From the NCBI RefSeq assembly GCF_937770335.1, contig NZ_CALJHY010000007.1, forward strand, positions 310,001 to 374,000: a stretch of 64,000 nt of DNA, in the 5' to 3' direction. The notes under the pieces are model-generated. The model did not search any database. It was not told where the DNA came from and saw only the letters and a list, made by a program, of their open reading frames with translations. Shown here in pieces: positions 57,003 through 64,000 of this stretch. The translations under genes and the position numbers were made by a program. This DNA comes from an uncultured Glaciecola sp. (GTDB taxonomy: Bacteria > Pseudomonadota > Gammaproteobacteria > Enterobacterales > Alteromonadaceae). Position 1 is the stretch's first letter. The number at the start of each line of letters is the position of its first letter.

Positions 57003-57608
57003 CTAATTATTAATCATTTTTTGAAGCATTGTGATTTTTCGTTTTACACCTACTTTCACATCTAACGATAGAGCCGTCTGATAATATTTTAGGGCTAAAG
57101 CGTGATCGTTATTTGCCTCATATAACTCCCCAAGCAAACGGTAGGTCTTGGCACGAAGCTGGTCATTAGCTTCGACATGATTAGTCAACTCAATTATATC
57201 TGGCACAATTACTGGTACCGAAGGACTTGGCGATAAACAAAAGGTTCGCACTTCTTTTTCATAGAATTCATAAAGAGCCCAAACGTCATAATCGACTGAG
57301 GTAACGTCAGCTTCTGAATAAATTGAGTTTTTTTGCATCTTATTTGTAGCGTCATTACTCTCTGACTCTTGAGATGATGTTTCTTGAAATGTTGATGCAG
57401 AGGTGTGAACCGACTGAGATACCTGGTCAATCGTTACACCGTTTGTTGAATAACTTGGTTTTCCACTTTTACCAAAATAACGAAAATAAAGCCAAACCAG
57501 ACCACCGAGCGCGGCGAGAAAAGCAAAAATAACGAAGAACGCCATCATTAAGTAAAAGCTTACGACAATAACTACCAACAAAACTAAAAAGCGAATAATT
57601 TTTTTCAT
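57003..57608 (-). CDS. Membrane-anchored TPR-containing hypothetical protein
   Basis: A ~201-residue protein with a strong N-terminal hydrophobic region of one to two helices (LVLLVVIVVSFYLMMAFFVI), a Ser/Thr-rich linker and a C-terminal tetratricopeptide-like unit (LGELYEANNDHALALKYYQT). The ATG at 57608 has AAGGA upstream; the longer frame to 57740 is less likely. It probably lies in the inner membrane with the helical domain in the cytoplasm. It follows the EAL regulator in the same direction; a functional link is uncertain. Confidence 0.6.
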   Translation of the reverse strand: MKKIIRFLVLLVVIVVSFYLMMAFFVIFAFLAALGGLVWLYFRYFGKSGKPSYSTNGVTIDQVSQSVHTSASTFQETSSQESESNDATNKMQKNSIYSEADVTSVDYDVWALYEFYEKEVRTFCLSPSPSVPVIVPDIIELTNHVEANDQLRAKTYRLLGELYEANNDHALALKYYQTALSLDVKVGVKRKITMLQKMINN

Positions 57609-57746
57609 AACATCCTTCAAAAAATATGACTTAAGGAAAAACCTTAAATTCAGCAATTTTTTAATCAAATTAAGATTAATGTACTTACAATAATGCCACA
57701 AAAAGGAATCAGATTCAGCTTCTCGTTTTAACTGAACCACACTGGC

Positions 57747-60335
57747 TTATTTTTCATCTTGTCCATCAATATCTACTCGCAATTCAAGCTTACTATTGTA
57801 TTGCTCGAGCCAAAGTAAGTAACTATCAAATGGAAGAGGCTTACTGTAGTAATACCCTTGCCCTATATCACAGCCACTTTCTTTTAGCTTTGCCTCGATC
57901 AAAGCAGACTCAACCCCTTCTCCTACCACTTTCAAATCCAAATTTCTAGCCATATCAATTGTCGTTTTTACAATGGTTAAATTACGCGTTGATTTATCCA
58001 AATCTAAAATAAACGCTTTATCAATTTTTAACTCATCGAATTTCAACTGAGATATATAGGTCAATGACGAATACCCAGTGCCATAATCGTCGATAGAGGT
58101 ACCTATCCCCAATACACTAAAGTCATCAATTAAACTCTGTAAGTTTTCATGATCAGATACCATTACTGATTCCGTTAACTCAAATATTATGAGGTTACGC
58201 GGTACATTAAATTCTACCATCTTATCTTGAACATAAGCTAGAAAATTCGGTTCAGATACGTCCTTGCCACTAATATTAATAGATATTTTGTGTGAAAAAT
58301 AACTCCTCAATTGTAGCTGTTGACAATCGCTTAGCGCTTGTTCGATAACCCATTGCGTAAGCTCATTGATCAACCCCGTATCTTCTGCGATCACCACAAA
58401 TAAATCTGGAGGAACAAAACCGTGTGTTGAATGATTCCAGCGAAGTAAAACTTCGGACCCATATATGTGGCCATTTGAGAGATCGACTTGTGGCTGATGA
58501 TAAAGTTCTAGTTCGTTCGTTCTGATAGCCGTTTGTAAGTCTTGAGCTAAGCTAAGCCGTTCTTTCACAGTAAAGTCTTTCAACTCCTCATACCAATAAA
58601 TCTGGTTACCACTATCCTTATTTTGGTTAATCGCCAATAGTGCGTTATGAATTAACAAACTAGGAGACAAGCTTTTTTCTGCATTTTTAAGGGCAAAGCA
58701 AACCCCCAAGCGAGTTTTAAGGTTCACTAATAGTCCACTAACTTGCATTTTGCCGAAAATTGCAAGCTGTAAGGTAGTTAAAATAACATCGACGACCTCT
58801 CGGTCAGCAGAGCAAATAATAAAGCCAAAGGTGCCCTCCTTTGCTTTCGCTACCTTAATTAGCCTACTATGACTATTCGAAATTACATTAACTCGGCTAT
58901 CGCTATTTAAAATAGGCGTTATCTTATCAATAAGCTGAATTTCCAGTTTTTGCACGTCATCGAGCTCTAAATAGGGCGATAATGAGTGAAAGTTATTGAT
59001 ATCAATCAAGCAAATCGCAAACTCTTTATGCGCCGAAAGCAAGCAATTAATATTGGTCTCTAGCAGGCTCATATTTGGTAATCCACTGCTGATTTCATGT
59101 GTCGTATTAAATAATATTTGGTCTCTTTGATATCCCATTCTATTTGCCAATGCCATCGCCATCAGCACTATCTCAAACAACACACCTACCATAAATGCAT
59201 AACGTATAATAAATGAATATTCTATGACGCCTGTGAGCACTAAGATGTTCACAATTCCACTAAGCAATAACGGAAACCAAGAATAAATATAGAGGTTTCT
59301 CCATCTCAAACCAGACTCTCTTTTGTAGAAAATAAGAGTAAAACAAACTACACAAGCAAAGGGTAAAAATAAAAAGAGAATCTTAGCTGCTATATATTCA
59401 GGAATTCTCAAGCTAACAATAAGCAGTAACAGAGCTGTGACTATAGTGCTTGTAGCTATCCAGTAACGCCATTGTTTATCGTTATCGAACTCGAGGAACT
59501 GGGTTAGAAATAGCAGCACAAATATGATAACTAAAAAGTTCACGGCTATGACTTGATGGTTTAAAAACAACTGGATCTGAACTGGGAAAATATAAAAACC
59601 AGCCCCAGTTACAATACCAACCAAACCTAAGCAGGAAAAAATATAGGCGGTATAGGTGAGGTAAACACTGTCATTCGCTGCATAATACAATACTAAATTA
59701 TACAGACCAATAATTACCAACACGCCGAAAAATACACCCCATAGAAGAAGCTTCTTTTGTATCAGCCCCTCAAAGTTAGTTTGCTGATAAATATGAATCG
59801 GGGTATTAGCGATTCCTGTCGTGGCGAGCCGTACATACAAAGTAGATTGACTATTGGCTTCCAGATTAAAAGCATAGTGAGGACTAAAACGCTGTTTGAG
59901 AGTTAATTGTTGTTGGTGATCACCTAGGTGTAGTTGATTAATCAATATATTAGCTGTGCTTAGCTGATATATATCTAACTCATCTAGCATGGGATTATCA
60001 AAGTAGCTAACTAATTCAGCCGCTTTATCCATCGTATTTGTTACGGTCAATTTAATCCAGTAGACTTTCTGATCAAAGCTCCATGGAATATCTTTCAGCT
60101 GCGATGTTATAAATGATGATTGGCCCCCACGAATTTTATCTACCGTTTGGCTTTTATCTGCGATCAGATAAGCGCTCTCGATTTTAAAATCGTCGTTATT
60201 ACCAATAGCGTATTTAGTCGGGTCACCTATACTTAAAACGAAAAAGTAAACGATAAAAGTAAACAGAACGAATAAAAAAGCAGGAATAGTGTTCACTCGG
60301 AAATAAGCTGAGGTCATATTTTTAGTAGCTTCCAA
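57747..60335 (-). CDS. 7TM sensor with degenerate GGDEF and EAL domain (c-di-GMP phosphodiesterase)
   Basis: An 862-residue membrane signalling protein. In order: a periplasmic 7TMR-DISMED2-like sensor (~55-185; WSFDQKVYWIKLTVTN), seven membrane helices (~200-400; 7TMR-DISM), a degenerate GGDEF domain (~430-580, no GGDEF motif), and an EAL domain (~600-850). EAL residues look complete: EVLLRWNH, INISGKD, FELTES, DDYGTGYSSL, KIDKAFI, VGEGVES and GCDIGQGYYYSKP. It should hydrolyse c-di-GMP in response to a periplasmic, perhaps carbohydrate-type, ligand. Confidence 0.88.
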   Translation of the reverse strand: MEATKNMTSAYFRVNTIPAFLFVLFTFIVYFFVLSIGDPTKYAIGNNDDFKIESAYLIADKSQTVDKIRGGQSSFITSQLKDIPWSFDQKVYWIKLTVTNTMDKAAELVSYFDNPMLDELDIYQLSTANILINQLHLGDHQQQLTLKQRFSPHYAFNLEANSQSTLYVRLATTGIANTPIHIYQQTNFEGLIQKKLLLWGVFFGVLVIIGLYNLVLYYAANDSVYLTYTAYIFSCLGLVGIVTGAGFYIFPVQIQLFLNHQVIAVNFLVIIFVLLFLTQFLEFDNDKQWRYWIATSTIVTALLLLIVSLRIPEYIAAKILFLFLPFACVVCFTLIFYKRESGLRWRNLYIYSWFPLLLSGIVNILVLTGVIEYSFIIRYAFMVGVLFEIVLMAMALANRMGYQRDQILFNTTHEISSGLPNMSLLETNINCLLSAHKEFAICLIDINNFHSLSPYLELDDVQKLEIQLIDKITPILNSDSRVNVISNSHSRLIKVAKAKEGTFGFIICSADREVVDVILTTLQLAIFGKMQVSGLLVNLKTRLGVCFALKNAEKSLSPSLLIHNALLAINQNKDSGNQIYWYEELKDFTVKERLSLAQDLQTAIRTNELELYHQPQVDLSNGHIYGSEVLLRWNHSTHGFVPPDLFVVIAEDTGLINELTQWVIEQALSDCQQLQLRSYFSHKISINISGKDVSEPNFLAYVQDKMVEFNVPRNLIIFELTESVMVSDHENLQSLIDDFSVLGIGTSIDDYGTGYSSLTYISQLKFDELKIDKAFILDLDKSTRNLTIVKTTIDMARNLDLKVVGEGVESALIEAKLKESGCDIGQGYYYSKPLPFDSYLLWLEQYNSKLELRVDIDGQDEK

Positions 60336-61088
60336 GGTTGCTTAAATTGAATTTTTAGCATGAACAGAATTTTGAATTATCTCAAATATAGAAATTAAAA
60401 AACCGGAGCACATATTTTCTGTTTACTCATAAATATCGTTTTTTTATCAAACAAAAGTCGGCAGATTTGCACCATCAATTCGTCACTATTTTAAGGTTTA
60501 TTTCTTTTAATTGGACAACCTTACGCACGACTATACCTAGTAATAATCTAATGTATATGATAAAAATCACGCGGAATTTACATAAATATATAAATTATGA
60601 GGCGCTTTGGTTAGCAACGCTAGGACTACTAATCTCACGTTCGTTGTCGGATAATCGATGTACGCTTACTTTTAGTTCGTTTACTTGCCATGCACTTATG
60701 TCTAGACGCCATATTAAACAGCATAATTGATATAAATTAACGATGAATACTATCCTTACACTTCAACGTAAAATATTTAAATCAATGGAAAATTAATCCA
60801 ACTCTCAATAAGATGGTTTACAATTATAAATAAGAGATTTACCAATTTTAAATAAGATCCGATTGATAATTTATCACCAAACTGGGCTAAATTGCACAAA
60901 AAAGCAGATTGCCCATCTAGTGGACGCCTACGAAAGCAATCAAATGTGTTACGAAAAGTGTTTTACTATCGATGATTTATTTTGTTCCCAAAAATCCAAT
61001 AGAACTGTAATAGATTTTTTAAACTAAAACGATTAATCTAAAATCACCTATTTGGTTTATACGCCTCTTAAAAAGGATACAAAGCACT
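60336..61088. other. Divergent intergenic region between the EAL regulator and the hybrid kinase
   Basis: About 750 bases. A plus-strand frame (60467-60730) has no recognised family or ribosome site. AT-rich with no strong hairpin; it should hold the promoters of both signalling genes. Confidence 0.45.
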
Positions 61089-62825
61089 TTGAATGATCAA
61101 GGTATCAATACCGCGAATGCGGATCCTGATGAATCGATGAACGTTCTTCGACCTGTTGCTTATTTTCTTGCCTTAGTTTATTTCCTTCTGACATTTTCAC
61201 ATTACTTTCTCCTCCAAGAGACATTCAAGTGGATTTTAATTGCGTTAACACTATTTACAGCAATTGTCTGCATTACTATTGGACTCAATGCATCTAAATT
61301 GGCATCAACTCGGCGAAGCCTTATCATTCTATTAATGATGTTGTTGGCCAGTTCAAATTGTCTACTTCATTTATGGTTTTCTGAAGCTCCAGAACAAGCA
61401 ACCAACATATTCCTGAGTATTATCGCGTCAGGGGTTGTGCTGTCAAATAGGGTCAATTGGACGATCTCAATTCTATTCAACTGGATTGGATGGACCATTA
61501 TCAACATCTCACTTGATATCCTGTTAGCCCAACACTTTTTCTTCGCTATGGCGATGAGCACGCTGCTGAGCTGGTTCGCTCATATAGCGCGACAAAAATT
61601 GATTGAAAAGCATGTAGAACTGGAAAGGGAAAGAGACCTAGCTATAAAACATGAGCAAGTGGCAAAGGCCGCAACGGAATCAAAAAGCTTGTTTTTAGCT
61701 AATATGAGTCACGAAATTCGCACACCAATGAACGGTGTCATTGGCATGATTGAACTTATGTCACACTCGAAACTTGATAGTGAGCAGAAAGATTTCGTTG
61801 CAACAGCCAAACGCAGCGCCCGGTCACTGATGATGATAATCAATGACATCTTGGATTTTTCCAAAATAGAGGCGGGTCAACTCAAAATTGAACTGGTAGA
61901 ATTTGATTTACAGCAGCATCTAGTTGAGTTAACTCATGATCTGCAGTTTCAAGCGAATGCCAAAGAATTGAAGCTAAAACTGTTAACAAATAAGACTCAG
62001 CAAACGAAAGTGTTAGGTGACCCCTACCGAATTACTCAAATCATGAATAATCTGCTGTCAAATTCTATCAAGTTTACGCCATCAGGTTCTATCACCGTTG
62101 AATATGATTTGACTGTTCTAAATGAAAATATTCTTTTAAGTGTAGTTGTGACTGACACTGGAATTGGTATTAGCGCCGATGCACTACCTCACCTTTTCGA
62201 TTCATTTTCTCAAGCAGACATGTCAACAACAAGAAATTTTGGCGGCACTGGTCTCGGTCTAGCTATCACCCAGCATCTTTGTAAAATAATGGGGGGAGAC
62301 ATAAAGGTTAAGAGTAAATTAGGAGAGGGCTCGGTCTTTCAATTCTCAGTTATGCTTGCCACTCTATCGCCAGCAGCAACAGAGGAAGAAACGCCTAGTA
62401 ACAAACAGTCTATCCCCAACTTTGCAAACATGAAAGTGCTTTTGGTTGAAGACAATGACATTAACCAAGAGGTGATGTTTGCAATATTGAAAGGTCTAAA
62501 AATCAATGTGGATGTGGTGAATAATGGACTTGAGGCGATTGCAAAACTCATTAATTCCCAGTCTGTAAAATTCGACCTTATACTCATGGATTGTCAGATG
62601 CCTGAAATGGACGGCTACGAGGCAACTCGACGCATACGAGCCGGCGAAGCGGGTGAAGTGTTTAGTCAAATTCCTATTTCTGCACTCACAGCTAACAACA
62701 TGAAAGATGAACGACAAAAGTGCCTTGCCGTGGGCATGAATGAATACCTCACTAAACCAATAGACATAAAGGCCCTGAAGTTAATGTTGGCAAAGTACCA
62801 GCCAACATTAACTAGTCCTAATTGA
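61089..62825 (+). CDS. Hybrid sensor histidine kinase/response regulator
   Basis: A 578-residue protein. It has an N-terminal membrane domain with about six helices (~20-170), a short coiled coil, and a HisKA domain with the phospho-accepting His in [19 protein letters not shown]. The HATPase domain has the N box NLLSNSIKF, the G1 box DTGIGIS and the G2 box [10 protein letters not shown]. The receiver domain has [13 protein letters not shown], phospho-acceptor Asp in [13 protein letters not shown], and the Lys of LTKPID. No separate output domain; it would phosphorylate a partner. The start is TTG at 61089 behind AAGGA; the ATG at 61137 is an alternative. Confidence 0.9.
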   Translation: MNDQGINTANADPDESMNVLRPVAYFLALVYFLLTFSHYFLLQETFKWILIALTLFTAIVCITIGLNASKLASTRRSLIILLMMLLASSNCLLHLWFSEAPEQATNIFLSIIASGVVLSNRVNWTISILFNWIGWTIINISLDILLAQHFFFAMAMSTLLSWFAHIARQKLIEKHVELERERDLAIKHEQVAKAATESKSLFLANMSHEIRTPMNGVIGMIELMSHSKLDSEQKDFVATAKRSARSLMMIINDILDFSKIEAGQLKIELVEFDLQQHLVELTHDLQFQANAKELKLKLLTNKTQQTKVLGDPYRITQIMNNLLSNSIKFTPSGSITVEYDLTVLNENILLSVVVTDTGIGISADALPHLFDSFSQADMSTTRNFGGTGLGLAITQHLCKIMGGDIKVKSKLGEGSVFQFSVMLATLSPAATEEETPSNKQSIPNFANMKVLLVEDNDINQEVMFAILKGLKINVDVVNNGLEAIAKLINSQSVKFDLILMDCQMPEMDGYEATRRIRAGEAGEVFSQIPISALTANNMKDERQKCLAVGMNEYLTKPIDIKALKLMLAKYQPTLTSPN

Positions 62826-63020
62826 AATAACCTGCGGAAGTCCTCTTTGATTCAGCTTAGCGATTTTAATTCAAACCCGTCCGTACTGTCGATGCTGTAA
62901 TAAACTCAATTTAGTTTATCCAGATCATGACAGTAGTTCCATCTGCCCTGATACAAGTTCAATCTCCTATTCGTTATTAAGTATTGAGAGTGCAAACCTC
63001 ACCTGACTGGTCCGTTATTT

Positions 63021-63779
63021 TTAGATCGCTGTGGAGCCACCATCGATAGGCAGTGCGACCCCTGTGGTAAAACCAGCCATGTCTGAACATAAATATAATA
63101 CTGCTGCAGCAACTTCTTCAGGCAGCCCAATACGTCCAACAGGGTGAAGTTTTTTGACATATTGTTCTTTTTGAGGATCATTCTGTGTTGCGCGTTTGTA
63201 CATATCTGTATCAATAACTGCGGGGCATACAGCATTAACGCGCAGGCCTTTTTTACCGTATTCGACTGCAGCTGATTTAGTTAACCCAATTACCGCATGC
63301 TTGCTGGCACTATAAATGCTCATTTTTGGAGCTGCACCCAAACCAGCAATAGACGCGGTATTGACAATAACCGAAGTCGGTTGTTGAAGCATTGCGGGAA
63401 TTTGATATTTCATACAACGCCAAACTCCTTTTACGTTTACGTCCATTATCTTGTCGTAAATAGCCTCCTCGCCATCAGCTAATTTACTTTGTTCAATTTC
63501 AATACCGGCGTTATTAAAAGCAATATCTAGTTTTCCATAGGTTTCTAGTGTTCGGTTAACGAGTACTCGTACATCTTGATCTTTCGTTACGTCGCATGCA
63601 AAAAATTCAGCGATGCCGCCTGCTCGAATGATTATAGAAGCCGTTTCTTCACCATCGGCTTGACTTATATCTGCCACTACGACACTAGCACCTTGTTGGG
63701 CGAATGCTAGGGCGGTTGCTCTGCCAATGCCGTTGCCTGCACCCGTAATCAAAACCACTTTATTCTTAAAATTATTCAA
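63021..63779 (-). CDS. Short-chain dehydrogenase/reductase (SDR)
   Basis: A 252-residue classical SDR: cofactor motif TGAGNGIGRATALAF (residues 13-27), NNAGIE (~89-94), catalytic Ser in NTASIAGLG and YSASKHAVIGLTKSA with catalytic Tyr/Lys, then a C-terminal GGSTAI. VVADIS after the second strand suggests NAD(H) preference (Asp). The substrate is unknown; glucose-dehydrogenase-like and hydroxysteroid-like enzymes share this pattern. It stands alone. Confidence 0.88.
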   Translation of the reverse strand: MNNFKNKVVLITGAGNGIGRATALAFAQQGASVVVADISQADGEETASIIIRAGGIAEFFACDVTKDQDVRVLVNRTLETYGKLDIAFNNAGIEIEQSKLADGEEAIYDKIMDVNVKGVWRCMKYQIPAMLQQPTSVIVNTASIAGLGAAPKMSIYSASKHAVIGLTKSAAVEYGKKGLRVNAVCPAVIDTDMYKRATQNDPQKEQYVKKLHPVGRIGLPEEVAAAVLYLCSDMAGFTTGVALPIDGGSTAI

Positions 63780-64000
63780 AGCTTTACCCCATCGATATGT
63801 CGAGCAGCAACCATAGGTTTTTTCATCAAACTGTGGAAATGTTTTATTTTCATGGGAGTGTATTAGTCTGATTAATTAGTAATAAGTCGAATAGGTGTAA
63901 CCCCCTATTTCTTCTGCAAAGATTAGTGGCTAACCTGACAATGACTTAAATTTTAAGTGTGTCTATTTAATTGTAGCCACACCGACAGGTAAACATAATG
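63780..64000. other. Intergenic, right end of window
   Basis: About 220 bases upstream of the SDR gene, with no gene or repeat that I recognise. Confidence 0.5.

Noticed and set aside
60467-60730. 87-codon frame between the EAL regulator and the hybrid kinase
   Set aside because: No ribosome site, atypical composition and no recognisable motif; it most likely arises by chance in promoter DNA.

Overview
The window reads as chromosomal DNA of a marine gammaproteobacterium of the order Alteromonadales (inference; something near Paraglaciecola, Glaciecola or Alteromonas). The basis is the gene families present: PurT, an iron-sulfur photolyase-like protein with a DUF2256 neighbour, DUF3718, a 7TM-EAL regulator and a TonB receptor. 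AT-rich intergenic DNA and dispersed repeats fit too. No complete tRNA, rRNA or CRISPR array was seen.

1-3.4 kb: housekeeping genes. The end of a photolyase-related protein, a DUF2256 mini-protein, a DUF3307/SatD pair and a beta-hydroxyacid dehydrogenase. 3.4-8.5 kb: a gene graveyard. It holds copy A of a ~730 bp non-coding repeat, two orphan RHS toxin tips each followed by a likely immunity gene and by near-identical terminators, a decayed TIR-like nucleotide-binding defence gene, and a Tn3-family transposase tail. 8.5-11.8 kb: a potassium channel and a tandem pair of DUF4041/T5orf172 (GIY-YIG-like) membrane-anchored proteins, followed by an IS30 remnant.

12.9-18.3 kb: a complete Tn7-like transposition operon (tnsA-tnsB-tnsC-tniQ) with overlapping genes and recognisable catalytic residues. 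Beside its tniQ end lie metal-resistance genes that look like cargo: merR-merT-merP-GDCCVxC (no merA), then a 7-gene minus-strand operon (two CDF transporters, DUF3703, a His-rich CzcI-like protein and CzcCBA). That operon is driven by a MerR-type promoter next to a CadR/PbrR-like regulator. The far transposon end was not located.

29.4-38.2 kb: a truncated IS91 transposase, then a cassette of a PQQ dehydrogenase, a cytochrome/propeller fusion, a TonB receptor and a divergent TetR regulator. A ~39 bp direct repeat flanks the cassette. Its right edge holds broken genes (a TPR tail and an HGG-STGP-type protein).

38.3-48.3 kb: a GST, a lipoprotein HNH nuclease coupled to a small ORF, copy B of the ~730 bp repeat, two 110 bp MITE-like elements, a PEP-CTERM protein, a lipoprotein, an MFS transporter, DUF4149 and a decayed IS3 transposase. 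48.3-64 kb: mostly core genes (S9 peptidase, GST, DUF3718, YceI, PurT, TPR protein, EAL regulator, hybrid histidine kinase, SDR). Among them are decayed genes: a YbeL-like zinc-ribbon gene split by one in-frame TAG, a GGDEF fragment, an MlaA-like lipoprotein and the tail of an RDD protein.

All family assignments come from reading motifs by eye. No database search was possible.
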